From the NCBI RefSeq assembly GCF_002007105.1, contig NZ_MVBC01000002.1:496001-560000 (forward strand): a stretch of DNA of 64,000 nucleotides, given 5' to 3'. This DNA is from Hymenobacter sp. CRA2 (GTDB taxonomy: Bacteria > Bacteroidota > Bacteroidia > Cytophagales > Hymenobacteraceae). Position 1 is the first letter of the stretch, and every line of letters begins with the position of its first letter. Shown piece after piece: positions 19,917 through 30,122 of the stretch. The position numbers were made by a program, and so were the translations under genes. Under the pieces are notes generated by a model. The model was not told where the DNA came from and did no database searches. It saw only the letters and a list, made by a program, of their open reading frames with translations.

Positions 19917-21413
19917 ATGTCCGACACGTTTACCCTCAGCCCCACCACTTACCTCGACCTGCCTACCCTGGAGCAAGTGCTCCGCCAGCAGCGCCCCCTG
20001 GCCCTGAGCGACGAGGCTCGCCAGCGCATCGAGCACTGCCACCGCTACCTGCACGAGCGGCTGGAGCAATCCGACGCGCCGGTGTACGGCATCAACACCG
20101 GCTTCGGGGCGCTGTGCAACACCAGCATTTCGCCCGAAGACCGGGGCCAGCTGCAGCGCAACCTGATGATGTCGCACGCCTGCGGCACCGGGGCCGAAGT
20201 GCCGGCCGAGCTGGTGCGCCTGATGCTGCTGCTCAAGGCTCAAAGCCTGAGCTACGGCCACAGCGGCGTGCAGCTGGCCACCGTGCAGCGCCTGCTCGAC
20301 TTCTACAACCGCGGCATTCATCCGGTGGTGTACCAGCAAGGCTCCCTGGGCGCCAGCGGCGACCTGGCCCCGCTGGCTCACCTGTGCCTGCCGCTCATCG
20401 GCCTGGGCGAAGTGCACTTCGAAGGCTACCGCCTCGCCGCCGCCGACGCCATGCACCTGTTCAGCTGGCAGCCCATCGAGCTGAAAGCGAAGGAAGGGCT
20501 GGCCCTGCTGAACGGCACGCAGTTTATGCTGGCCTACGCCGTGCACACCGCCCTGCGTACCCGCCGCCTGCTGCTGGCCGCCAACGTTATCGGCGCCCTG
20601 TCGCTGGAAGCCTTCGACGGCCGCCCCGAGCCCTTCGACGAGCGGCTGCACCGCATCCGGCCGCACGTAGGGCAGCTGGCCGTGGCCCGGCATCTGCGCG
20701 AGCTGCTGGAGGGCAGCGAACTGCAGCGCCAAACCAAAACCGCCGTGCAGGACCCCTACTCCTTCCGCTGCATTCCGCAGGTGCACGGCGCCTCCCACGA
20801 CGCGGTGCAGTACGTGAGCGGCGTGGTGGAAACCGAGTGCAACGCCGTCACCGACAACCCCAACATCTTCCCCGAAAGCGACGCCATCCTGTCGGGCGGC
20901 AACTTCCACGGCCAGCCGCTGGCCCTGGCGCTGGATTTTCTGGCTATAGCCGTAGCCGAGCTAGGCTCGATTTCGGAGCGCCGCACCTACCAGCTCATCA
21001 GCGGGCAGCGCGGCCTGCCGCCTTTCCTAGTGGCCGAGCCGGGCCTGAACTCCGGCCTGATGATTCCGCAGTACGCGGCGGCCAGCATCGTGAGCCAGAG
21101 CAAGCAGCTGTGCACCCCGGCCTCGGTGGACAGCATCGTGAGCAGCAACGGGCAGGAAGACCACGTGAGCATGGGCGCCAACGCGGCTACCAAGGCCCTG
21201 CGCGTCATCGAAAACACTGAGCAGGTGCTCGGCATCGAGCTGCTGAACGCGGTGCAGGCCTTGGCCTTCCGCCGCCCGTTGCGTAGCTCGGCCGCACTAG
21301 AACGGGTGGTGGAAGCGTTTCAGGCGCAGGCGCCCTTTATTGCCCGCGACCGGGTGCTCTACCCCGATCTGCACGCCGCCGCCCAGTTTGTGCGCACGTT
21401 CGAGTGGGCATAA
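19917..21413 (+). CDS. hutH: Histidine ammonia-lyase
   Basis: 498 residues. The tripeptide A146-S147-G148, in GSLGASGDLAPL, forms the MIO cofactor by self-cyclisation. Other family blocks: YGINTGFG, FHGQPLALALDF, RRTYQLISGQRGLPPFL, SNGQEDHVSMGANAA. It converts histidine to urocanate, the first step of histidine breakdown. No other hut genes are adjacent. Tyrosine or phenylalanine ammonia-lyase is possible in this superfamily but less likely. Confidence 0.9.
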   Translation: MSDTFTLSPTTYLDLPTLEQVLRQQRPLALSDEARQRIEHCHRYLHERLEQSDAPVYGINTGFGALCNTSISPEDRGQLQRNLMMSHACGTGAEVPAELVRLMLLLKAQSLSYGHSGVQLATVQRLLDFYNRGIHPVVYQQGSLGASGDLAPLAHLCLPLIGLGEVHFEGYRLAAADAMHLFSWQPIELKAKEGLALLNGTQFMLAYAVHTALRTRRLLLAANVIGALSLEAFDGRPEPFDERLHRIRPHVGQLAVARHLRELLEGSELQRQTKTAVQDPYSFRCIPQVHGASHDAVQYVSGVVETECNAVTDNPNIFPESDAILSGGNFHGQPLALALDFLAIAVAELGSISERRTYQLISGQRGLPPFLVAEPGLNSGLMIPQYAAASIVSQSKQLCTPASVDSIVSSNGQEDHVSMGANAATKALRVIENTEQVLGIELLNAVQALAFRRPLRSSAALERVVEAFQAQAPFIARDRVLYPDLHAAAQFVRTFEWA

Positions 21414-21448
21414 CTGCCGCGGATGCGGTGCTCCATGCGTAAGTTGGA

Positions 21449-23464
21449 ATGATGAACGATAAGAACCGGCTGCCCCGCCTGGGCTGGCGCCAGTTGCTGC
21501 GGGGTTGGGCAATGTTTCTGGCGTGCTGGCTCGGGGCGCAGGGCCTGGCCGTAGCCCAGCTGTGCCCCAACGACTCGCCCGGGGCCACCTCTTGCTTTCG
21601 GGTATACGATGATGCCACGGGCCAGCCGCTGGACATTCCCAACCAGCCCGTCACGGTGCTCTGCGCCAACTCCCGCATCCGCCTGCGCGACTGCAGCGGC
21701 GAGAATTTTATCCGCGGCACCATTTTCTACGCCTTGGGCTGCACGCCCGGCGCCGCGCTCAATGCGGACTCTATCCGCACCGTTCCCCCGACGACCGGGC
21801 CGCTGATCATTCAGCAGAACACGCCCAATCCGCACCCGGGCCAGCCCGGTTTCCCGGGCGGCGCCGGCATCCTCTTTTCGCGCCGCTTTGAAGTGCGGGA
21901 GCGTCCGCAGCCCGACTTTACGGTGGCCTACTGTGGCAGCACCAATGCGCAAATTCAGGTCACGCTGAGCACCATGCAGGCCAACGTGCGCTACGAGGTG
22001 CAGGTAGGCACCGGGCCGCGCCAGCCCGTTACGCAGGCCTCGGCCACCTACACCGTGACGCCCGGCGCTACCACTGTCCGGGTGTTTGGCAACTACACCG
22101 ACGCCCGCATCTGCGAGGGCATGTCGGAAAAGACCTTCGCCCCGCCGCCGGCTCCCCGCGCACCGGTATTGCAGCGCCTGACGGTACAGGCCACTGGTTT
22201 GGAGCTGGCGTTTGCGCCCCTGCAAAACGATTACCGCTACGTGCTGGAGCAGGACGGCGGCACCGGTACTTTTACGACGGTGGCCACTATTCCCTCGTCG
22301 GCCACTACGTTCACGGTGCCCAACGGCAACCTCAACAGCTGCTACCGCCTGCGCCTGACCGACGCCTGCGGCATTTTGTCGCTGCCCTCGGCCCCGCTCT
22401 GCCCCATCGATTTGAGCGTGGCCTCTGCCAACCGGCAAAACCAGCTGAGCTGGGCCCAGACCGCGGGCAGCCCCGTAACGGGCTACGACGTGCGGCGCAA
22501 TGCGCAGCCCTTGGCCACCGCGCCGGCCAGCGCCCGCACCTACACTGATTCCGACGTGACCTGCGGCGTGACGTATCAGTACCAGGTCGTAGCGCGCACG
22601 GCCGCGGGCGTGTCAGAGTCGGCGGTGCGCAGCGTGCAGACCGTAGCCAGCCAGGCCGCCCCTGCACCGCTGCTTACGGCCTCGTTCCGCCCCGATGGCA
22701 CCGTGGAAATCAACACCCAGACGGCCGTCAGCGACACGGCCAGCCGCCTGCTGGTGCGCCGCACGCTGGGCAGCACCACCGCCGACGTGCCCGTGAGCCG
22801 CCAGCGCCCGGTACTGGACCAGCCTGGCCTGGTGACGCCCGAACTGGTGCCTTGCTACACCTCCCGCCTCTCCGACCCCTGCGGCAACGTGTCGACCGAA
22901 GGCCCTAGCGCCTGCCCGCCCGTGCTGGCCGCCGAAGCCGCCGACCGCGACGGTAACCAGGTGCAGGTGCGCTGGAGTGCGCCGGCGGGCCAGGGCAGTG
23001 GCTGGAGCTACCGCCTGTTGCTGCTCGATGCCGGTGGCCAGGTGCTCAGTACCAGCTCCCTCAACGGTAGCGGCGCCCCCATCCTCGCGCCCGCCCCGCC
23101 CAACGACCGGCAGGTACTGCGCTACCGGCTGGAGGCCACGTCCAGCACGGGGCTGGTCGTATATAGCAACGTCGCGCAACTGGTGCGTCAGGTAGTTGTA
23201 ACCATTCCCAACGCCTTCACCCCGAACGGCGACGGCCTCAACGACGTGCTCGAAATCAAGGGCCGCTTCCTGACCACGTTCACCTTCCGGCTCTTCGACC
23301 GCAACGGCCTGGAGGTCTTTCGCGCCACCGACCGCACCCAAACCTGGAACGGCAAGGTGCGCGGCGTGCAGGCGGCGCCGCAGGTGTTCAGCTACCAGTT
23401 TACGGCCACCGACGAAGCGGGCCAGCCGGTGGTGCGCCGTGGCACGGTCACGATTTTGCGCTAG
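21449..23464 (+). CDS. Secreted Fn3-type protein with gliding-associated T9SS type B domain
   Basis: 671 residues. The signal segment LLRGWAMFLACWLGAQGLAVA is followed by a cysteine-containing N-terminal region and at least two fibronectin type III-like domains (SVASANRQNQLSWAQTAGSP, and a later one around RDGNQVQVRWSAPA). The C-terminus holds the CHU_C signature IPNAFTPNGDGLNDVLEI ... FRLFDRNGLEVF, the type B T9SS domain. Expected on the cell surface, with a partner similar to PorP/SprF. Ligand unknown. Confidence 0.85.
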   Translation: MMNDKNRLPRLGWRQLLRGWAMFLACWLGAQGLAVAQLCPNDSPGATSCFRVYDDATGQPLDIPNQPVTVLCANSRIRLRDCSGENFIRGTIFYALGCTPGAALNADSIRTVPPTTGPLIIQQNTPNPHPGQPGFPGGAGILFSRRFEVRERPQPDFTVAYCGSTNAQIQVTLSTMQANVRYEVQVGTGPRQPVTQASATYTVTPGATTVRVFGNYTDARICEGMSEKTFAPPPAPRAPVLQRLTVQATGLELAFAPLQNDYRYVLEQDGGTGTFTTVATIPSSATTFTVPNGNLNSCYRLRLTDACGILSLPSAPLCPIDLSVASANRQNQLSWAQTAGSPVTGYDVRRNAQPLATAPASARTYTDSDVTCGVTYQYQVVARTAAGVSESAVRSVQTVASQAAPAPLLTASFRPDGTVEINTQTAVSDTASRLLVRRTLGSTTADVPVSRQRPVLDQPGLVTPELVPCYTSRLSDPCGNVSTEGPSACPPVLAAEAADRDGNQVQVRWSAPAGQGSGWSYRLLLLDAGGQVLSTSSLNGSGAPILAPAPPNDRQVLRYRLEATSSTGLVVYSNVAQLVRQVVVTIPNAFTPNGDGLNDVLEIKGRFLTTFTFRLFDRNGLEVFRATDRTQTWNGKVRGVQAAPQVFSYQFTATDEAGQPVVRRGTVTILR

Positions 23465-23569
23465 GCTCCGCGTAAGATTCCGGCGGTGTACTTTTGCCGT
23501 CCCGGCAGCGGCGTCCAGTCGCTGCCGAGGCATTTTCCTTCCATTCTCCCCGCAAAACTCCCCTGCCAG

Positions 23570-23905
23570 ATGTTTGATATGATGGGCATGATGGGTCGCC
23601 TGAAAGACCTGCAAGAGAAAGTAAAAGTAGCCCAGGACGAATTGCAGCACATCACCGCCACGGCCGAGGCCGGCGCGGGCATGGTGCGCGCCACCGCCAA
23701 CGGCAAGCGGCAGCTGCTGAAGCTGGAAATCGACGAGTCTTTGCTCACGCCGCAGGACCGCGATATGCTGGCTGACCTCGTGGTGGCCGCTGTCAACAAA
23801 GTAATGGACGAGGCCGGCGACAAGGCCAAGGACCACCTCAAGCAGCGCACCCAGGGCCTGCTGCCCAATATTCCCGGTCTCGACCTGAGCGGTTTTGGCC
23901 TCTAA
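23570..23905 (+). CDS. YbaB/EbfC nucleoid-associated protein
   Basis: 111 residues from ATG 23570; the frame runs further upstream but without family similarity. The start MFDMMGMMGRLKDLQEKVK and the core ATANGKRQLLKLEIDESLL fit YbaB/EbfC. These dimers bind DNA with little sequence preference. The gene overlaps the following glycosyltransferase frame by 11 bp if that uses TTG. No recR or dnaX is adjacent. Confidence 0.9.
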   Translation: MFDMMGMMGRLKDLQEKVKVAQDELQHITATAEAGAGMVRATANGKRQLLKLEIDESLLTPQDRDMLADLVVAAVNKVMDEAGDKAKDHLKQRTQGLLPNIPGLDLSGFGL

Positions 23906-24947
23906 TGAGTTAGCCGAGGCTGGCTACGCGGCCGACGTGGCCGTGGTCATCCTCAACTGGAACGGCCGGCGCTGGCTGGAGCAATTTCTCCCGTCGGTGC
24001 TGGCCCATTCCGATGGCGCCCGCATCGTGGTGGCCGACAACGCTTCCACCGACGATTCCGTCGCGTGGCTGGCGGCGCATTACCCGCAGGTGCAGGCACT
24101 GGTACACGCCGACAACCTTGGCTTCTGCGAAGGCTACAACCACGCCCTCGGTCAGCTGCCCGAGTATCGCTACTACGTACTGCTCAACTCCGATGTGGAA
24201 GTAACGCCCGGCTGGCTACGCCCGCAGCGGCAGCTGCTGGAAGAGCGCCCCGCCGTGGCCGCCGTGCAGCCCAAAATCCGCGCCTTCCACGCCAAAGCCG
24301 ACTTTGAATACGCCGGTGCCGCCGGTGGCTACCTCGACCGCCTGGGTTACCCCTTCTGCCGCGGCCGCCTGTTCGATACCCTGGAAGCCGACCAGGGCCA
24401 GTACAACGACCCGCGCCCCGTAGCCTGGGCCACCGGCGCCTGTATGATGGTGCGCGCCGCCGCCTGGCACGCCCTTGGCGGCCTCGAACCGGCTTTCTTC
24501 GCCCACATGGAGGAAATCGACCTGTGCTGGCGCTTGTGGAACGCCGGTCACGAGGTATGGTACCACGGCGGCAGCACGGTGTACCACGTGGGCGGCGGCA
24601 CGCTGCACAAGTCTAACCCGCGCAAGACTTACCTGAACTTCCGCAACGGCTTGGCGCTGCTCTACAAGAACCTGGCGCCCGGCGAGCTGTGGCCCACCTT
24701 GCTCAGCCGCGTCTTCCTCGATTGGGTAGCGGCGGCGCAGATGCTGGCCAAAGGCGAAACCGGCGACGCTCGCGCTGTGCTGCGGGCCCACTGGCATTTC
24801 TGGCAGAAGCTCGGCTACTGGCGGCAACAGCGGCTGCTGGCCAAGCCACGGCTGCGGGCGGCCGAGCGGCCGGGCACGTACAACGGCAGCCTGGTATGGG
24901 CGTATTTCGCGCAAGGCAAGCGCCGCTTCAGCGAGCTGCTTTCCTGA
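23895..24947 (+). CDS. Family 2 glycosyltransferase (rhamnosyltransferase-like)
   Basis: About 350 residues. Blocks typical of GT2: VAVVILNWNGRRWLEQF, IVVADNASTDDSV, ADNLGFCEGYNHAL, YVLLNSDVEVTPGWL and MEEIDLCWRLWNAGH. The DXD-like NSDVE binds the nucleotide sugar. There is no ATG near the start; TTG at 23895 or GTG at 23937 are the options, and GTG lies closer to the conserved start. It probably acts in surface polysaccharide or glycoprotein synthesis. Confidence 0.87.
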   Translation: MASNELAEAGYAADVAVVILNWNGRRWLEQFLPSVLAHSDGARIVVADNASTDDSVAWLAAHYPQVQALVHADNLGFCEGYNHALGQLPEYRYYVLLNSDVEVTPGWLRPQRQLLEERPAVAAVQPKIRAFHAKADFEYAGAAGGYLDRLGYPFCRGRLFDTLEADQGQYNDPRPVAWATGACMMVRAAAWHALGGLEPAFFAHMEEIDLCWRLWNAGHEVWYHGGSTVYHVGGGTLHKSNPRKTYLNFRNGLALLYKNLAPGELWPTLLSRVFLDWVAAAQMLAKGETGDARAVLRAHWHFWQKLGYWRQQRLLAKPRLRAAERPGTYNGSLVWAYFAQGKRRFSELLS

Positions 24948-24987
24948 CTCGTCCAAAGTCCACATCTGCCGCGTCCGTTTTCAGCCA

Positions 24988-25025
24988 TAAAAAAAGCGGC
25001 TCCGGGCGAAAACGCCCGAAGCCGT
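24988..25025 (-). terminator. Terminator of pspC
   Basis: On the minus strand CGGCTTCGGGCG ... CGCCCGGAGCCG is followed by CTTTTTTT. It lies 26 bp past the pspC stop and may also end the convergent glycosyltransferase transcript. Confidence 0.82.
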
Positions 25026-25051
25026 GTCTTTGAATGCAGGATGACCGCGGG

Positions 25052-25270
25052 CTACAAGTCCCACACCGTGCTGCGCTGCTGGCGCAGGGCGCGGCGCACG
25101 TTTATCCAGAAAGCCAGGGCGAAATACAGCACGATGGGCGAGCCAAACGTGAAGAACGAAGCGTAGATAAAGGACAGGCGCACGCTGCGCGTGGAAAAGC
25201 CAATCCGGTTGCCCAGGGCGCTGCACACCCCGAAGCTTTGCTGCTCGATAAAATCCGTGATGCGTTTCAT
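25052..25270 (-). CDS. PspC-domain membrane protein
   Basis: 72 residues: MKRITDFIEQQSFGVCSALG then RIGFSTRSVRLSFIYASFF and a membrane helix (SPIVLYFALAFWI). This is a PspC domain of normal order but with a degraded GVCGGLA motif (GVCSALG). PspC proteins act at the inner membrane in envelope-stress responses. No PadR regulator gene, a frequent companion, is adjacent. Confidence 0.85.
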   Translation of the reverse strand: MKRITDFIEQQSFGVCSALGNRIGFSTRSVRLSFIYASFFTFGSPIVLYFALAFWINVRRALRQQRSTVWDL

Positions 25271-25421
25271 AGCTGGGTGAAGTTCAGGGCAGTTCCGCCG
25301 ATAAGTTAACTTGCTGGCGGTTCTCAGGCAAGGTCAGCCGCGGGCAAAGTTCGCCGCTGGTGTGTCCAAAGTGCCGCAATTTGCGTTAAGGGAGCTGATT
25401 TTGCCGACTGATTTGATTTGC

Positions 25422-27236
25422 ATGAACGTTTCGCGCCACGCGCTAGTACGCCTACTGACCACCGCTTCAGTTGCTTCGCTCCCTGCTTGTACGCTGCCCC
25501 GTATGCTGCGGGTTGCGCAGGAAGGGCAGCAAGTACAGGTACGCCCGCCGGTACTCGAGGCCAACGGCGAGCGGGTGCTGGCCGAAGTGGAGGTGCGCGT
25601 GCCCGCCGCCCACCTGCATAAAGGCGCCGTGTACGAGCTGCCGCTGCGCTACCGCTACGACAACGGCCTGCGCGAGGACACGGCGGGCACCGTGCGCTTT
25701 CTGCTCGGCGACTACCTCTACGACGAGGAGGATAAGAACTTCCTGATTGCCCGCAAGCCCATTCAGTTTCCCTACGAGCCGCGCAAAAATCCCGGCCAGC
25801 TGGTAGCCGTGCCCCAGGCCCGCGAGCTGAAACCCGGCGGCAAGGTGCTCAAAGCCGAAAAGGAGCTGGTGCTGGCCCGCGGCGTGGTGCTGCCCAGCCG
25901 CCTGGTGGTACGCGAAGTGGAATCCATCACTTACCTGCCCGAAGAAGCCAGCCTGGAAGGCGGCGGCACGCGCGTGCTGCCTTTTTTCTTCGATCAGGGC
26001 CAGTACGCCATCCGTAACTACCTCGGCACCAACGTGGCGGCGCTGGAAGAATTCATTGAGGCCAACCAGCACACCCAGAAGGTGATGATTGTGGCCGGCC
26101 ACTCGCCCGATTCGCTTGACTCGCACGACGCGCGCCTGGCCGATAAGCGTGTGCAGGCCCTGCAGAAGTACTACCAGAAGCGCCTCGACACCGACTCGTA
26201 CCTGAACTCGCTCAAGTCCGTCAAGTTCGAAACCATTGCCTACCACCGCCGCTGGGATTTGTTTCTGAGCAAGGTGCAGAGCTCGGCCCTGACGCCGGCG
26301 CAGCAGGATTCCATCATCGGCATCATCAATGACACGCCGGGCAGCTGGGCGCAGAAGGAAAAAGCCCTGCACCAGCTTTCCTACTTCGATTACCTGGAGC
26401 AGTACATCTACCCGGTGATGCGCTTTGGCACCGTGGCCGTGCGCTACACCGCGCCCAAGCGCCTGCAGTCGGAGATTTATGTTCTCTCCAAGAAAATCGT
26501 GGAGAGACAGATCGAGGCGGATGCCCTGACGCCGGAGGAGCTGCGCTACTCGGCCACGCTCACGCCGCTGCTGGCCGAAAAGCAGCGCATCTACGAAACC
26601 GCCGTGGCTACCTCGGGCCGCTGGGAGGCTTACCACAACCTGGGCGTGGTGCTGCTGGAGCGCGCCGACAAGGAAGTGAGCGACAAAGTGCGCCGGGCCT
26701 ACCAGCGCCGCGCCGCCACCAACTTCACCCTGGCGGCGCACCGCAACCCCACGGCCGAAATGTTCTACCACGTGGCCACCGCCTGGCACCGCGCCGGCGA
26801 CCGGCTCGAAGCCCTGCAGAACTACGACTACGCCATCAAGCTCGGCGGCCCCAAGCCCGTTCTCGACAAGGTCTTTGCCGACAAAGCTGCCTTGGAAATC
26901 GAAATCGGGCAGGTGGAGGACGCCATACGCAGCATGAGCTTCAGCGCGCCCGGCTACCAGAACACCATGAACCGCGCCCTCATCTACCTGCTGAAGGAAA
27001 ACTACGACGGCGCCGCCCAGATTTACCAGCAGGCCCTCACCGATAAGCCCAACGACCCGCAGGCCTACTACTGCCTGGCCATCGTGGCCGCCCGCCAGCA
27101 GCGCGACGGCGAAGTGGGCCAGTACCTGCGCCGCGCCGTGCAGCTCGACCGCAGCTACGCCCAAAAAGCCGTGGAGGACCTGGAATTCCGCAACTACGCC
27201 ACAAGCAAGGTATTTACGGAGGCGTTGCGACAGTAA
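25422..27236 (+). CDS. TPR lipoprotein
   Basis: 604 residues from ATG 25422, which starts a lipoprotein signal: LLTTASVASLPAC, with a lipobox ending at cysteine. The first 250 residues hold an OmpA-like peptidoglycan-binding look-alike (GQYAIRNYLGTNVAALEEFI, VMIVAGHSPDS, ARLADKRVQALQKYY), which resembles the DARLADKRA helix of OmpA domains. The C-terminal 200 residues are TPR repeats (EAYHNLGVVLLERADKEVSD, DPQAYYCLAIVAARQQRDGE). Probably outer-membrane-anchored; role unknown. Confidence 0.78.
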   Translation: MNVSRHALVRLLTTASVASLPACTLPRMLRVAQEGQQVQVRPPVLEANGERVLAEVEVRVPAAHLHKGAVYELPLRYRYDNGLREDTAGTVRFLLGDYLYDEEDKNFLIARKPIQFPYEPRKNPGQLVAVPQARELKPGGKVLKAEKELVLARGVVLPSRLVVREVESITYLPEEASLEGGGTRVLPFFFDQGQYAIRNYLGTNVAALEEFIEANQHTQKVMIVAGHSPDSLDSHDARLADKRVQALQKYYQKRLDTDSYLNSLKSVKFETIAYHRRWDLFLSKVQSSALTPAQQDSIIGIINDTPGSWAQKEKALHQLSYFDYLEQYIYPVMRFGTVAVRYTAPKRLQSEIYVLSKKIVERQIEADALTPEELRYSATLTPLLAEKQRIYETAVATSGRWEAYHNLGVVLLERADKEVSDKVRRAYQRRAATNFTLAAHRNPTAEMFYHVATAWHRAGDRLEALQNYDYAIKLGGPKPVLDKVFADKAALEIEIGQVEDAIRSMSFSAPGYQNTMNRALIYLLKENYDGAAQIYQQALTDKPNDPQAYYCLAIVAARQQRDGEVGQYLRRAVQLDRSYAQKAVEDLEFRNYATSKVFTEALRQ

Positions 27237-27269
27237 ATAGCGCCGGATTGATGGTACTGGGACAAAAGA

Positions 27270-27383
27270 CCGTCATTCCGAGCGCAGCCGAGGAATCTCG
27301 CCTGATAGTAGACTTAATCGTTGCACAGAGATTAGTATCGAACATCAGCACGCGAGTTTCCTCGGCTGCGCTCGGAATGACGG
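27270..27383. repeat. Dispersed inverted-repeat element, copy 2 (114 bp)
   Basis: The arms CGTCATTCCGAGCGCAGCCG... from 27270 and their complement ending at 27383 enclose a 50-bp centre that ends CAGCACGCGAG. The centre matches copy 1 in reverse orientation. It sits downstream of the TPR lipoprotein gene. Confidence 0.75.
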
Positions 27384-27542
27384 CCAAGGGTTATGCTCCA
27401 GCAAGGCTGACACTGCCCGCTTAGTCCTTAAAGAACAAACATGGGTTTGCCCACTCCCGCCTAGCATTGTAGCTTTACGGGCCGGTTCCTTGCGGGCCGG
27501 CCTGTTTTTCATTGACCCGACTTTTTCTTTCCTGACATCTAC

Positions 27543-28520
<978 letters not shown>

Positions 28521-28548
28521 TCCAGCCTTTTCAGCTGCTCGCTGATCT

Positions 28549-28587
28549 GAAACCGCCCCGTTGGTCGCTGACCAACGGGGCGGTTTC
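28549..28587. terminator. Terminator between convergent genes
   Basis: An 18-bp perfect stem GAAACCGCCCCGTTGGTC / GACCAACGGGGCGGTTTC with a 3-nt loop, between pdhB (plus) and a minus-strand membrane gene. T tract is weak (CGTGTTT). Confidence 0.8.
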
Positions 28588-28609
28588 GTGTTTGTGCCCT
28601 AATGCTGAG

Positions 28610-30076
28610 CTACTCTGCAGCGCTCAGGGGCCGCATAGAAGTCGGCGGCAGCTTGCGGCCCAACAAGGTGCGTCCGCCCAACTCCAGATGCGCCTGCGTG
28701 TAGCTGGACAAGCTTAGGCATAAGGCCAGAAACAGGACGTAGGCGCCGGTTAGTATCAGCCTCTGCTGCCGCGAGCAGGCCAACCAGCGCCAATGGGCTG
28801 GCCAGGCAAAACATAGGGCAGCGTAAAGCAGCAGGTGCAAAGGCAGCAGAAAACGGCACTCCATGCTTACCGGCACCATGAACGCGCACGGCACCAGCAG
28901 CACGGCCAGCGTCAGCCACTCGTGCAGTGGCCGGCGGCGCCAGCGCGCCCGCAGCAGCACCAAGCCGGCGGCAAACAGCGCGGTAAAATTCAGCACGACC
29001 AGCCCGAGCGTCGGGGTGTACACCTGCGCTACATAGGGCGTGGTGTACTGCACATCGAGGCCGTTGAAGAGGTGCAGCAGGCTTTGGCGGGCCACCAGCG
29101 CCGGGTGCCGCCGCGCGAAGCCGAGGAACTCCGGCACCGAGGTGAACCACATCGGCTGCTCGGCCTGCACGAGGCGGCGCCCTTCCTGGTCCACGAAAAA
29201 CATGACCGGCTCGGGGTAATCGAGGCCGATGTTGGTTTCGTAACGCTGGTGAATGAGGCCAAACCAGAGCTTGGCGGGGTACAGCGTGCCAGGCGGGATG
29301 TTCTGGTCCTGCGCCAGCACCAGCGGCGTATCACGCTGGAAATGCCGCTGGTTGATGATAAGCTGCGGGCCGAGCACCAGCGCCGCGCCCACGGCCAAGG
29401 CCAGCAACTGAAGCAGCACCGCCCGCCGGCCGGGCAGCGCCGGACGAGTCAGCAGCACGCCGAGCACGAACGGCACCGACGCCAGGTAGATCGGCCGCAC
29501 ATTCGTGGCGGCGGCCACGCACGCGCCGGCCAGCAGCAGCCAGCGCAGCCGCCCGGAGCCGTAGAGCAGCCAGAGGCCGGCCCCGAGCAGCCACAAGGCG
29601 GGGAAGTCGCTGAGGGTAAAGTTGAAATGGTCGCGCCAGAAGAGGAAGCCCAGCCCGGCAAACGCCAGCCGGCGCCGCCAGCTAATCGGGCTTGCGTCGC
29701 CCCGCACGGCCTGCCACAGGCCTGGCCCAATCAGCCCGAAACCCAGCGCTGCGGATACCGCGCCCTGCAGCCGCCCAAACACGATGGGCGGAATATGGGT
29801 GAAGTAGTGCACGGCGTGCAGCGGGTAGAGCAGCAGCGGGTAAAAGTAGCCGCGCATGCTGTTATCGTAGCTGAACAACGAGGTGCTGCCGCCCTTGTGG
29901 AAGTAGGCCGCCACGGTCCAGTACTGCTTGGCATCGAAAGCCAGGGCATCGAACCCCGAAAACGGCAGGTAGAGCAGGTAGAGGCCCAGAATCAGCAACG
30001 CGCCGGCTCCGTAAGGCCGCCACCACTGCGGCGCCTTGCCCCAGGCAGTCCAGCGGTGAGCTAGCAGACGACGCAT
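28610..30076 (-). CDS. Polytopic membrane protein, GT-C glycosyltransferase-like
   Basis: 488 residues with about 10 hydrophobic segments, for example AGALLILGLYLLYLPF and LLQLLALAVGAALVLGP. An acidic pair after the first segment (FDALAFDAKQYW) fits the loop of GT-C enzymes that use lipid-linked sugars. It is a paralogue of the next gene: both contain RRRLAFAGLGFLFWRD. Probably acts in envelope glycan assembly; substrate unknown, and the GT-C assignment is inference. Confidence 0.68.
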   Translation of the reverse strand: MRRLLAHRWTAWGKAPQWWRPYGAGALLILGLYLLYLPFSGFDALAFDAKQYWTVAAYFHKGGSTSLFSYDNSMRGYFYPLLLYPLHAVHYFTHIPPIVFGRLQGAVSAALGFGLIGPGLWQAVRGDASPISWRRRLAFAGLGFLFWRDHFNFTLSDFPALWLLGAGLWLLYGSGRLRWLLLAGACVAAATNVRPIYLASVPFVLGVLLTRPALPGRRAVLLQLLALAVGAALVLGPQLIINQRHFQRDTPLVLAQDQNIPPGTLYPAKLWFGLIHQRYETNIGLDYPEPVMFFVDQEGRRLVQAEQPMWFTSVPEFLGFARRHPALVARQSLLHLFNGLDVQYTTPYVAQVYTPTLGLVVLNFTALFAAGLVLLRARWRRRPLHEWLTLAVLLVPCAFMVPVSMECRFLLPLHLLLYAALCFAWPAHWRWLACSRQQRLILTGAYVLFLALCLSLSSYTQAHLELGGRTLLGRKLPPTSMRPLSAAE

Positions 30077-30122
30077 AACGGAAATAGTAAGCGGAAAAAG
30101 AATGCGCAGCAGCCGAGGCCGC

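Noticed and set aside
19533-20909. 458-codon minus frame over hutH and the minisatellite
   Set aside because: It is antisense to hutH; GC-rich codon bias opens this frame and the 21-bp repeat extends it. No start context or family.
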